From contig NZ_LMPM01000001.1 of the NCBI RefSeq assembly GCF_001423845.1, forward strand, positions 2,065,398-2,129,397: a stretch of 64,000 nt of DNA, read 5' to 3'. This stretch comes from Sphingomonas sp. Leaf357. Lineage in GTDB: Bacteria > Pseudomonadota > Alphaproteobacteria > Sphingomonadales > Sphingomonadaceae. The notes under the pieces were generated by a model. The model was not told where the DNA came from. It did not search any database and worked only from the letters and a program-made list of their open reading frames with translations. Below, one piece after another: positions 54,428 through 62,065 of the stretch (positions within the stretch are counted from its first letter, which is position 1; each line of letters starts with the position of its first letter). Position numbers and translations under genes: made by a program.

Positions 54428-54648
54428 TCGCTCTCGGCGTCATCGATCGCGGCGAACGCGTCACCATCGGCCTGCTGACTGCGCAGGTGCTTTCTTACCG
54501 CCTCTGGATCGCCGTTCTTCGGAAACGTGCGATCGGCGCGCGCCGCGTCGGCAATGCCATCGACCCAATCGCCACGATCTCGCTGGGTCGTGATCCACTT
54601 CCCGAATGGCATCTTTGGTTCTTGTTCGTCGTCGTGCTGGTCGATCAT
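54412..54648 (-). CDS. YozE SAM-like domain protein
   Basis: A 78-residue protein, first of the leftward group. MPFGKWITTQRDRGDWVDGI..DPEAVRKHLRSQQADGDAFAAIDDAESEW matches the YozE_SAM_like (DUF1250-type) pattern of a small helical domain. Function unknown. It starts 47 bases from the SOS box and overlaps the nuclease gene by 16 bases. Confidence 0.7.
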   Translation of the reverse strand: MIDQHDDEQEPKMPFGKWITTQRDRGDWVDGIADAARADRTFPKNGDPEAVRKHLRSQQADGDAFAAIDDAESEWMSL

Positions 54649-54694
54649 GATCTAGTCCCTCGAATCTATGCGCCGTCCATCGCACCCAAAATCT

Positions 54695-54709
54695 GTTCCT
54701 GCAATGTTC
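54695..54709. promoter_or_regulatory. LexA/SOS box between divergent groups
   Basis: GTTC-CTGCAAT-GTTC is an exact match to the alphaproteobacterial SOS box. It sits between the YozE gene (47 bases left) and the umuDC group (first gene 78 bases right), so LexA bound here could repress both directions. Confidence 0.75.
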
Positions 54710-54739
54710 TTGCGAATCGGATCGCTATGGGCCTAGCTA
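54710..54739 (+). promoter_or_regulatory. candidate umuDC promoter
   Basis: TTGCGA (54710-54715) and TAGCTA (54734-54739) are 18 bases apart and begin directly after the SOS box. This places LexA over RNA polymerase's upstream contacts. Confidence 0.5.
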
Positions 54740-54786
54740 TGGCCCGCGCCGCCGAAGCGGTGATGCGACACTGCTGGAGGATGACA

Positions 54787-54990
54787 ATGCAGCACGACCT
54801 GCAACTGCGTGCGGCTGCGCGCGCGATTTACGACGCCTGCTATCCGACCGAGGAATGGGCGCCGGTTAGCTTCGACGAGGCAGAGCGATTCGGCACGGTG
54901 CATTACCGGCAGGCGGTCGGCGCGGCGCAAGAGGCGCGGTGCGTGCTTGCCTCACAGCATCAGCAGCTCCAGTTCGCTTCGATCCTGTAG
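54787..54990 (+). CDS. small hypothetical protein before umuD
   Basis: A 67-residue protein, MQHDLQLRAAARAIYDACYP onward, ending QHQQLQFASIL. The ATG at 54787 has GGAGG 6 bases upstream, the best ribosome site in the area; an ATG two codons earlier is too close to it. First gene after the SOS promoter and 1 base before umuD's GTG. No family recognised; it may belong to the damage response by location only. Confidence 0.65.
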   Translation: MQHDLQLRAAARAIYDACYPTEEWAPVSFDEAERFGTVHYRQAVGAAQEARCVLASQHQQLQFASIL

Positions 54991-54991
54991 A

Positions 54992-55456
54992 GTGGATCCC
55001 CGACGCGCATACTTGGCACTGGTTCGCCCAGCGGATGACCTGAAGCTGCACGACGTGCCGTTCGATCTAGTGCCACATGAGGTGCCGTTCTTCCTGTGCA
55101 ACACGCCCGCCGGCTTCCCGTCCCCGGCGCAGGACGACATGCAGGAGCCGATTGACCTCGGTGCCTGGCTCGTCGAGCATCCGGCCGCCAGCTACATCAT
55201 GCGGGTCGATGGGCAGTCTATGGCCGGCGTCGGAATCAACGACGGCGACCTGATCGTCGTGAATCGCGCCAAGAAGCCGCGATCGGGCGCGGTGGTCGTT
55301 GCGCTGGTCCACGGTGATCGCACCCTGAAACGTCTGCGCTTCCTGAATGGTCGCCACTGGCTCGTGCCCGAGGCTGACGGGTTCGAGCAGATCCTCGTCG
55401 ATGAGCATGTCGAGATATGGGGTGTGGTCGTTGGCGTCGCCCGCAAGCTCCCATGA
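54992..55456 (+). CDS. umuD: UmuD-like self-cleaving SOS protein
   Basis: A 154-residue S24 peptidase-fold protein. The cleavage site Ala40-Gly41 ([13 protein letters not shown]), nucleophile Ser76 ([10 protein letters not shown]) and base Lys113 (DRTLKRLRF) are all present. After RecA-filament-stimulated cleavage, UmuD' activates UmuC. I chose GTG 54992; the N-terminus upstream of the cleavage site is short and starts are ambiguous. Its stop overlaps umuC (ATGA). Confidence 0.88.
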   Translation: MDPRRAYLALVRPADDLKLHDVPFDLVPHEVPFFLCNTPAGFPSPAQDDMQEPIDLGAWLVEHPAASYIMRVDGQSMAGVGINDGDLIVVNRAKKPRSGAVVVALVHGDRTLKRLRFLNGRHWLVPEADGFEQILVDEHVEIWGVVVGVARKLP

Positions 55457-56727
55457 CCACGCCGATCGCGCTGATCGACTGCAACAATTACTACGTCTCA
55501 TGCGAGCGCGCGTTCGACGCCAAGCTTGTCGGCGTGCCGGTAATCGTCCTGTCCAATAACGACGGCTGCGCCATCGCACGGTCGGCGGAGGCGAAGGCGC
55601 TTGGCATCAAGATGGGCGATCCGATCCACCACCTGCGCGACAAGGTGCGTGATCACGGCATCCGCGTCCTGTCGTCGAACTACACGCTCTACGGCGACAT
55701 GCAGCGCCGGGTGATCGCCGCGTGCGATGCGTTTGCCCGCGATACCGAGATATACTCGATCGACGAGACGTTCCTCGATCTGGCCGGGTTCGAGGATCGC
55801 GATCTAGTCGCTCATGCCCACGCCATGCGGGCGGAGGTTCGGCTATGGACCACGATCCCGACCTGTGTCGGCATCGCTGGCACGAAGACGCTGGCAAAGC
55901 TGGCGAACGCCGCCGCGAAGCAGGAACCCCGCTTCGATGGCGTGGCGGATCTTCGGGAGGAAGGAATTCGGCATGATGTCATGCGCGCCTTCCCGGTCAG
56001 TGATGTGTGGGGCGTCGGCCGCGCGACCGCTGCCAAGCTGATCGCCTTGGGGATCGATACGGCGAGCGGGCTTCGGGACATGCCCATGAAGCAGGCGCGC
56101 GCGGTTGGCACGGTGGTGCTGGAGCGGCTGGTGGCCGAACTGCGCGGCGTGCCGTCTAACGCCGTCGAGAGCGTCGAGCCGCAGCGCAAGGGCATGGCGG
56201 TGACCAGATCGTTCGGCACGCCCGTGACGACCTTTGACAGCATGATGGGCGCGCTCAGCCAATATGCGATGCGGGCCGGCGAGAAGCTGCGGAGCCATGG
56301 CCTGGTCGCCGCCCGGCTGACCGCGTTTTTCCACACCAACAAGCACAAGCCCGAGCGGCCGCAATATGCCGGGTCACGGATGGTCGTGCTGCATCCGATG
56401 ACCAGCGACAGCCTGGAACTGATCGCGGCGGCCAGGCGGGCAGCGGAGCGCGCCTGGCGCGATGGCTATGCCTACACCAAGGCAGGAATCCTGCTCGATG
56501 AGTTGATTGCCTCTGATATGCGGCCGCGCACGCTGTTCGAAGACGACACCGGCAAGCGCGATCGTTTGATGACCGCGCTGGACGAGATAAACGGGCGCTT
56601 CGGCACGTGGACGGCGGTGACGGCCTCGCAGGGGTTCCGCCGCGAATGGAAGCTGCGGTCTGAGATGCGCTCGCCTGCCTGGACGACCAGTCTCGCTGAG
56701 GTGCCGGTCGTGAGTGCGATAGATTAG
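55453..56727 (+). CDS. umuC: Y-family translesion DNA polymerase UmuC
   Basis: A 424-residue Y-family polymerase: [16 protein letters not shown] (first metal-binding Asp), [23 protein letters not shown] (catalytic DE), [15 protein letters not shown] and the C-terminal UmuC extension with [21 protein letters not shown]. Together with UmuD' it forms Pol V, which copies past lesions at the cost of mutations. It starts as ATGA within the umuD stop. Full length, no frameshift. Confidence 0.94.
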   Translation: MTTPIALIDCNNYYVSCERAFDAKLVGVPVIVLSNNDGCAIARSAEAKALGIKMGDPIHHLRDKVRDHGIRVLSSNYTLYGDMQRRVIAACDAFARDTEIYSIDETFLDLAGFEDRDLVAHAHAMRAEVRLWTTIPTCVGIAGTKTLAKLANAAAKQEPRFDGVADLREEGIRHDVMRAFPVSDVWGVGRATAAKLIALGIDTASGLRDMPMKQARAVGTVVLERLVAELRGVPSNAVESVEPQRKGMAVTRSFGTPVTTFDSMMGALSQYAMRAGEKLRSHGLVAARLTAFFHTNKHKPERPQYAGSRMVVLHPMTSDSLELIAAARRAAERAWRDGYAYTKAGILLDELIASDMRPRTLFEDDTGKRDRLMTALDEINGRFGTWTAVTASQGFRREWKLRSEMRSPAWTTSLAEVPVVSAID

Positions 56728-56783
56728 GCAGACGCCCCTATCCTCAACCACTTTCGCCTCGCCGAACGGACGATGAACGATTC

Positions 56784-57950
56784 TCAGATAAAAACGGCGG
56801 CCACAACCGACGCCATATCTTCTGGGGCAAGCCCATCAAGAGCGACCTCGCGTTCCGGGGTGACGGAGTAACCGATCATTGCACCATCTCGTCCGACAGC
56901 AACGGAAAGTACCCTGTAGCCGTTGGACTCTCTGACCAGCGCCAGCCCGCCGGGCTGGGGGAAGCGGTCGGGATCAACGATGACGGTCGCGTTTCCCGGC
57001 AATCCTCCACCTAGAGTCGCTCGGCCCACGCGCACTCCAAATGAGCGCGAACCGGCCTCGGCCAGCCCCTCAATTTCGAGACCCGTTGGCGTCATCGCAA
57101 TCAATCCATCAGGCAGCGGGGATCCGAAAACCGGCAAGAGCTTAGACGTCCGCGTTAAGGTTCGTTTGGCTAGGGGCGATGCAGGCAGCGCCGGGGAGGG
57201 AAGATCAAGTTCTCTTCGCAGTCCGGCGATTCGGTCGCGTGTTCGCTGGTGCCTGCTGTGAGCGTTCGGCAAATCTCGAAGAAACCGATCAAGCTCCCCA
57301 CTTATGTGCTGTTCTCGAACATAGGAACGGAGACTAGTCTCGCTGTCCACACCAAAGAGCCGACAAAGATTTTCCAGTATCTGATGATTCCAACGATCCA
57401 AACCTTTAAAGGCGTTCTCAAGACGAGATAAGATTACCGGCGGAATGCCATAATCACGCGCCATCGTAGCGGCCGTGAGCTTGTCGTTAGCCGCCCGTCG
57501 AGCTCGAATTGCAGCCGCGAGTAACAGCGCGAACTCTGCCTCTTCGGTAAGATCTAATAAGGCACCTTCAGCGAATGGTACAAACCATTCCTCAAGCTTA
57601 AAATCGGTTGCTTCGACATCAAGGAGCAGATCTACAGGTGCCGAATCCAGTGCGCCGGCGATCAACCGCAGCTCTTCGGCTCTGGCAAATACCTCTCCGC
57701 GCTCGATCTTAGACAGGCGTATATAGGGGATACTTGGCAGCTTCTCACTGAACGCGTATAGCTTCGGAAACCCTTGATGAATCCGTAGCTCTCGGATCCG
57801 GTTCGGGAAAACGACATTCCGATACAAATCGACTTCGAGACCTGATTGCGCACTGTCACTAATGCTTGCGTTGGTTAGGGCCGGACCTCGACGGCGTCCG
57901 CGCTGACGGAGTGACGAGACATCAGGCGAAGCGGGCAACTCATGTTCCAT
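56784..57950 (-). CDS. double-HTH repressor with degenerate S24-like domain
   Basis: A 388-residue protein with two XRE-like helix-turn-helix regions: RIRELRIHQGF..LSKIERGEVFAR (about 51-95) and IRARRAANDKLTAATMARDYGIPPVILSRLEN (about 147-178). The C-terminal third (FGVRVGRATLGGGLPGNATV..DRFPQPGGLALVRESNGYRVL) reads like an S24/LexA-type barrel, but I see no GxSM serine or matching lysine, so self-cleavage is unlikely. A TATGGG/CCCATA operator lies just upstream of its start. Probably the master regulator of this end of the island; the exact target is unknown. Confidence 0.65.
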   Translation of the reverse strand: MEHELPASPDVSSLRQRGRRRGPALTNASISDSAQSGLEVDLYRNVVFPNRIRELRIHQGFPKLYAFSEKLPSIPYIRLSKIERGEVFARAEELRLIAGALDSAPVDLLLDVEATDFKLEEWFVPFAEGALLDLTEEAEFALLLAAAIRARRAANDKLTAATMARDYGIPPVILSRLENAFKGLDRWNHQILENLCRLFGVDSETSLRSYVREQHISGELDRFLRDLPNAHSRHQRTRDRIAGLRRELDLPSPALPASPLAKRTLTRTSKLLPVFGSPLPDGLIAMTPTGLEIEGLAEAGSRSFGVRVGRATLGGGLPGNATVIVDPDRFPQPGGLALVRESNGYRVLSVAVGRDGAMIGYSVTPEREVALDGLAPEDMASVVAAVFI

Positions 57951-57966
57951 CGTTAATCCAATAGAT

Positions 57967-57989
57967 TATGGGATACGAAATAACCCATA
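57967..57989. promoter_or_regulatory. inverted repeat upstream of the double-HTH gene
   Basis: TATGGG (57967-57972) and CCCATA (57984-57989) are inverted around 11 AT-rich bases. The spacing of a bit over one helical turn fits a dimeric HTH protein. Candidate autoregulatory site. Confidence 0.45.
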
Positions 57990-58058
57990 CGAGCTTAATG
58001 TCCAGTTCGTCGCATCCGCCAGAAGTCGGTGCGGCGGATACGCACTGCAATGCGATGG

Positions 58059-59582
58059 CTATTTTCTCGTGATCGACTGGTATGCAACACGTTGTATCGC
58101 GCCATCCTGCTGGTGAAGCTCAATAAAGCCGCCTGTGATGTCGATAAGAGCCTTCGTGAAAACGGCCTTTAATGCGGTGTTGATAAGCCGCGCTTCCACC
58201 GGGCCAAAGTCGGTCTCCGCTAGACATTCCAAAGCGATCTCTATCTTTCTACGAAGCGGTCCTAACGGTCGGCTTTCATAGCTGGCAACCGCCTCCCTCA
58301 TTTCGTTTTCCGCTGCTTTTAGCGCTTGGAGATGGCTGTTTGGTTTAACGTGGAGATCGCCCGAACGGGCACGACGCGCCCGGTCCAACACATTCTGCGC
58401 GGCGCGCAACCTGTGGTTCGACCCCCACTCTTCATCCAGACGACCGTAATCCCGCAGGATACGAGGTAAGCCCAGGCGGAGCGCTCGATCGATCGGCAAG
58501 TAGAGTATTTCGCTATAATGAGTTTCGGTGCCGGCGAGCGCCGCTGAACATACCATGCTCGAACCATGCTCGGCCCTCAATACGATCTTCATAAAACGGC
58601 CGCAAATCTCGCAGACGGCTAAGTGCTGAAGCAGGTATCCAACGGCACTTCGCCCACTGGTGTAAGCAGCAAGTCTAATGGCTTGAACGCGGTCGAACTG
58701 CTCTGCTGATACAATAGCAGGGTAGTAGTCTGGAACCGGCTTAAGCGGCCGACGACGGGTGCATCCATCTTCATAATGATGATAATGGGGAACATACGTC
58801 CCAATCACCGCGCTAAAGCAGATGATGTTACCGACAGAATTGCGGTTCCACAGACTCTTTGTCCGCCAGGTTCGCATACCTCTCTGATTAAGAGTAATGG
58901 CAACCTGGCTCAACGTGCTACCTTCATCAGCTAGCTGAAAGATTAGTTGTACGATTGCGACGCGCTCGGGGATCTGCCTGAAGCGTCTACGGTCTTTATC
59001 GAGCTTCAGCCAACTCGGGCAACGTGCCGTTAGGGGCTGTGTCAACACGGTTGCCCGTTTTGCCACCCAATTAGCCTTTGCCCGTGACGACTTGATCTCG
59101 CTCTCTTCGTTGGCCCGAATGAAGTTGATCAGCGCAAAGATCAGCCCCATTGGGTCACGCTTCAATTCCTCGATTGAATAGGTTCGGCGATCAGAGAGCG
59201 TCACGATGGAAACCCCAGCCAGCACGATCTGGGTCAGTAGGTTTTGTGCGTTGAGAGCGCTCTCCCGGCTTAGCCGATCAAGGTTTTCCACCAGAAGAAC
59301 ACTGCCAGCAGGTACCAAGCCAGATGAGATCGCAGCAAGAAAATCTCCGAGCCGGCCAGAGGCGGCATTCTGGCCTCTAAAGCTGGAAATTCCGAAGTCC
59401 TGGTAGGTCAGTTGGTCATCCAGATTTAGGCCGAACTCAAGGGCATAAGCCGCTGCCAGGGCGGTCTGCCGCCTAATGCTATCGCCGTATTGCTGGTCAG
59501 GACTGCTGAAGCGCAAATATGAATATGCCAGAGCACCACTTGCGGGTTGATCCTGCCTCATTGCATATTCTCGCCCTGCCAT
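58059..59582 (-). CDS. large serine recombinase
   Basis: A 507-residue recombinase. The resolvase domain (about 18-165) has YSYLRFSSPDQQYGDS with Ser26 as probable nucleophile, LLVENLDRLSRES and SIVTLSDRRTYS; a recombinase domain follows (about 190-310), then a reduced zinc ribbon (CEICGRF) and a helical tail. Members integrate or invert DNA. No attachment pair for it was found, so it may be cargo, a nested element or a DNA-inversion enzyme. The sequence is more AT-rich than umuC. Start at Met1 or Met8. Confidence 0.88.
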   Translation of the reverse strand: MAGREYAMRQDQPASGALAYSYLRFSSPDQQYGDSIRRQTALAAAYALEFGLNLDDQLTYQDFGISSFRGQNAASGRLGDFLAAISSGLVPAGSVLLVENLDRLSRESALNAQNLLTQIVLAGVSIVTLSDRRTYSIEELKRDPMGLIFALINFIRANEESEIKSSRAKANWVAKRATVLTQPLTARCPSWLKLDKDRRRFRQIPERVAIVQLIFQLADEGSTLSQVAITLNQRGMRTWRTKSLWNRNSVGNIICFSAVIGTYVPHYHHYEDGCTRRRPLKPVPDYYPAIVSAEQFDRVQAIRLAAYTSGRSAVGYLLQHLAVCEICGRFMKIVLRAEHGSSMVCSAALAGTETHYSEILYLPIDRALRLGLPRILRDYGRLDEEWGSNHRLRAAQNVLDRARRARSGDLHVKPNSHLQALKAAENEMREAVASYESRPLGPLRRKIEIALECLAETDFGPVEARLINTALKAVFTKALIDITGGFIELHQQDGAIQRVAYQSITRK

Positions 59583-59829
59583 GAGCGTTTCTACGTATCA
59601 TGCTTTGATCTTCAGGACGCTAGGATCATGTGACTAACGCGATCTTTCGGTGGCGTGAGCCGGAATCTAGGGGACGGGGTTGCAAGATAGGACGCACTGC
59701 CGCCCGTTCGCCTTCGTAATCACCTGGGACTGACCGGCCATGTTTATTGTCGCCAGTGCAAACGGAGACCTGTGGATAAACCCAAGCTCTACCGCCTATG
59801 CTGAAACCTTCACATCCTGAGGACTGAGT

Positions 59830-60153
59830 ATGCCATCAACGCGGACACCTGAAGAAGCCGCCTATATCGAGAAGATTATCGAGCGCACGTTATGGGCGGT
59901 CGTTCGCGCCGGAGCGGTTGATGATGATGCCCCCGGCGGCACGATCGACTTCCCGCTGGCGCTGGAGGGACTGTGCGGCGTGATCGGCATGCTGGCGGTG
60001 CAGAGCGGGAACGTGACAACACCGCGCGATATGCGGTTGCTCAGCGAGGATTTGGGCAAAGCGATCCTGTTGGCGATGAAAGCGTTTGACGCGAAAGAAA
60101 AGACGGGCGACGGCTTCAACTGGAAGCTCGAACCGATCGGCAAGCCGAACTAG
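59830..60153 (+). CDS. hypothetical protein
   Basis: A 107-residue helical protein (PEEAAYIEKIIERTLWAVVRAG, LEGLCGVIGMLAVQSGN, LSEDLGKAILLAMKAFDAKEK). No family recognised. CTGAGGAC-like bases precede the ATG. It converges with the PEP-CTERM gene across a bidirectional terminator. The spacer 59583-59829 upstream shows no gene. Confidence 0.6.
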   Translation: MPSTRTPEEAAYIEKIIERTLWAVVRAGAVDDDAPGGTIDFPLALEGLCGVIGMLAVQSGNVTTPRDMRLLSEDLGKAILLAMKAFDAKEKTGDGFNWKLEPIGKPN

Positions 60154-60160
60154 CAACAGC

Positions 60161-60192
60161 AAAAAGCCGCCAGCCTTTCGGCCAGCGGCTTC
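60161..60192. terminator. bidirectional terminator
   Basis: AAAAAGCCGC pairs with GCGGCTT across an inner GCC..GGC hairpin; A-run on the left, TTCG on the right. Serves the convergent genes at 59830-60153 and 60214-60849. Confidence 0.75.
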
Positions 60193-60213
60193 GCTCCCCC
60201 CGGAGAGGATCGA

Positions 60214-60849
60214 TTATGCGTAGGTGACGGTCGTCTTGACCTTGCGGCTGCGCGCGGCCGCGCCGATCATGCCGAAGCCGAGGATCATCAGACCCCAGGT
60301 CGCTGGCTCAGGAACTGCCGCTGCGGTGTAACGCAGGTTGTCCAAGCCGAAATTATCGTCCGTCCCCGCACCTCCGTTCACCGTGAAAATCACGCTGTTG
60401 AAAGCTGTGGTCGAGGTAAAACCCAGAAAGGACGGTTCCGCGACCGGACCAAATGTCTGACCACCGATTGTCACGCTGGTGCGCAGCGGAGATCCGTTGT
60501 TCAACGAAGCGAAGTTTGCACCGAAGCTGGTGATCGGCGCGGCAAAATTGAACGTGAACGTATTGCCCGGGTTGAGATCGATATTCAGGAACCTAGTGCC
60601 GTTGACATCAAACGTGCCGCCAAGCGCGATCGAAGCGCTGCCGGTGGTCGTTCCGGTAAACTGACCGAAATTGAAAGGCCCTGGGCTGACGGCCGTCCCG
60701 ACCGCGAAGCTATCGAACGTCTGCAAAGCGGTGGTTCCGGCGGCGGCGTTGAACGCGGCCTCAGATGTGTATTGCGTGACCTGTGCCGAAGCGTGGCTTG
60801 CAACCATTGCGCCGACGCTTGCGACGGCTAGCAGTAAAAGCTTGTTCAT
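60214..60849 (-). CDS. PEP-CTERM sorting domain protein
   Basis: A 211-residue exported protein. Signal peptide MNKLLLLAVASVGAMVASHASA is followed by a beta-sandwich-like, Thr/Gly/Asn-rich region and a C-terminal sorting signal VPEPATWGLMILGFGMIGAA with basic end ARSRKVKTTVTYA, the Sphingomonadales form (PEPxxW, membrane helix, Arg/Lys tail). Such proteins are processed by an exosortase and attached to or released from the cell surface. The start at 60849 follows GGGGAGATC. A surface protein inside an integrated island is unusual cargo; no exosortase is in the window. Confidence 0.85.
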   Translation of the reverse strand: MNKLLLLAVASVGAMVASHASAQVTQYTSEAAFNAAAGTTALQTFDSFAVGTAVSPGPFNFGQFTGTTTGSASIALGGTFDVNGTRFLNIDLNPGNTFTFNFAAPITSFGANFASLNNGSPLRTSVTIGGQTFGPVAEPSFLGFTSTTAFNSVIFTVNGGAGTDDNFGLDNLRYTAAAVPEPATWGLMILGFGMIGAAARSRKVKTTVTYA

Positions 60850-60968
60850 CACGTGATCTCCCCGCTCGCACACCAAGTGCTAGCTTACGGGACATCTCAG
60901 CAATATCTATGCCAGCGCTGAGTTTTCGCTGTGTACAATGGTAAATGCGCGCGAGGAGCGAGGTTAAT

Positions 60969-60983
60969 GTAAGAACTTCTTAC
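60969..60983. promoter_or_regulatory. 15-bp palindrome upstream of PEP-CTERM gene
   Basis: GTAAGAA-C-TTCTTAC is a perfect palindrome about 120 bases before the PEP-CTERM start and 50 bases after the SRAP gene. It could be an operator or a weak hairpin. Confidence 0.4.
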
Positions 60984-61032
60984 GCTATATTAAGCACATG
61001 AGACACGATCCCGAACATATGTCGCAGCTGGC

Positions 61033-61674
61033 TTAAGCAGCGCTCTGCTGTTGGCGTGTCGGAAACACCGGCCCGCGCACTGTCATAGCGCTTTTGGCAT
61101 ATGGCTGCTGCAACGCCATCACGTCTTCCAGGCTGCCGGTTAGCCACCGACCGTGATCCTCGGGCTTGAGGATTGTGATCATCGCCTTCGGGTGAATCGG
61201 TGCAACCAGCGCGTTTGGATCGCACGTAACCATCGCGAACCCGGCCCCTTCCTTCGTCTGCTGCCAGAAGCCGGCGACAGCGAAGATCGGCTGGTCCGTG
61301 ACCTGAAACCACATCTCGCCCTTCAGCTTAGGCTTACCGTCGCCCAGGTCGTGCTTGTCGGGCGTCCATTCGCAGAACTCGGTGAGCGGGATAAGGCAGC
61401 GCTGTTCAGGCTTCGCAGCCAGCGCCTTCCACTGCGGCAGCGCCAGGTTGCGCACGTTTGTCATCGGCCACGGCGCGGCACCGCCCAGAACGTCCCACGC
61501 CATTACGTCCAGACCGCGCGCGCCGTCCTGTTGACGGATGACATAGGCCCGGCCTTTTGGGCGCAGCTCGACCGGATCGAAGCGATTGTCACGGGGCTTC
61601 TCGGCAAGCCAGTTCGCACCGAAGCGTTCGATGATCGTCTCTGGCTCACCCAGCATCCGCGCTCTGTTGCACAT
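61033..61674 (-). CDS. SRAP/HMCES-family DNA-protein crosslink enzyme (YedK-like)
   Basis: A 213-residue SRAP-domain protein. Cys2 in MCNR is the residue that forms a stable thiazolidine link with abasic sites once Met is removed; the partner residues are seen as Asn/Arg near the start, Glu in CLIPLTEFCEW and His in APIHPKAMITIL. It shields abasic sites in single-stranded DNA. It sits at the island's right end. Together with umuDC it suggests a deliberate damage-tolerance set. Start Met is fixed by the need for Cys2. Confidence 0.92.
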   Translation of the reverse strand: MCNRARMLGEPETIIERFGANWLAEKPRDNRFDPVELRPKGRAYVIRQQDGARGLDVMAWDVLGGAAPWPMTNVRNLALPQWKALAAKPEQRCLIPLTEFCEWTPDKHDLGDGKPKLKGEMWFQVTDQPIFAVAGFWQQTKEGAGFAMVTCDPNALVAPIHPKAMITILKPEDHGRWLTGSLEDVMALQQPYAKSAMTVRGPVFPTRQQQSAA

Positions 61675-61732
61675 TTGTCGCTTGCCTCTCTGGCATCCCA
61701 GCTTCGTACTTGGCGAAGGTCTCCGGAAAAAG

Positions 61733-61879
61733 ATGCGCGATTGGGTTCAGACCGTTTGCGATCTCATGGGTAAGGCAGCCACTGGGTTTAAGGCACGTCC
61801 AATTCCGGCTGCGTTCGTCAACGACCGCGACATGACGTGGTTCGCTTGTGGTAACGGCGAAGAGATAACTCGACAATAA
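61733..61879 (+). CDS. possible 48-codon frame at the island end
   Basis: MRDWVQTVCDLMGKAATGFK then ARPIPAAFVNDRDMTWFACG and NGEEITRQ. GGAAAAAG before the ATG might be a ribosome site. Overlapping frames on both strands are equally open, so this may be chance. If none is real, 61675-61911 is non-coding. Confidence 0.25.
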   Translation: MRDWVQTVCDLMGKAATGFKARPIPAAFVNDRDMTWFACGNGEEITRQ

Positions 61880-61911
61880 TGTAGTCAAATCAACCCCTTA
61901 GGATTAAGAGA

Positions 61912-61931
61912 CTGGCTCCCTGAGTAGGATT
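61912..61931. repeat. right attachment site (attR), 20-bp direct repeat
   Basis: Identical to 32896-32915. Bases 61913-61931 are the 3' terminal 19 bases of tRNA-Asn. It is the right end of the island and keeps the tRNA complete. Confidence 0.92.
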
Positions 61932-61987
61932 CGAACCTACGGCCGCTCGATTAACAGTCGAGAGCTCTACCGCTGAGCTATCAGGGA
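61913..61987 (-). tRNA. tRNA-Asn (anticodon GTT)
   Basis: 75 bases including an encoded CCA. The cloverleaf is complete: acceptor TCCCTGA/TCAGGGA, anticodon stem CTCGA/TCGAG with loop CTGTTAA (anticodon GTT, read on the minus strand), and T arm GTAGGTTCGAATCCTAC. It is the integration site of the 29 kb island, whose end rebuilds its 3' part. Confidence 0.97.
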
Positions 61988-62065
61988 ATGAAGCCGAGGG
62001 CGGCTCTATAAACGGCTGAAACGAGGATGCAAGGCTGTTTCGACGCGATCTTTTCACGAGGCGTT

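Larger units (their letters stand above)
32896..61931. mobile_element. 29 kb integrated island at tRNA-Asn (satellite-like or reduced prophage)
   Basis: Bounded by identical 20-bp repeats, one being the 3' end of an intact tRNA-Asn gene. It contains a P4-type integrase 145 bases from the left end, an AlpA-like factor, primase and helicase genes, a candidate origin, phage-type long genes, umuDC and a serine recombinase. Terminase, portal, major capsid and tail genes were not found in any frame. Two SOS boxes suggest LexA control. Removing 32896-61911 would restore tRNA-Asn next to the lipoprotein gene, the presumed empty site. Confidence 0.9.

Noticed and set aside
32896-61931. Complete, self-sufficient prophage
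   Set aside because: No terminase, portal, capsid, protease or tail gene seen; only replication, regulation and two phage-type long genes.
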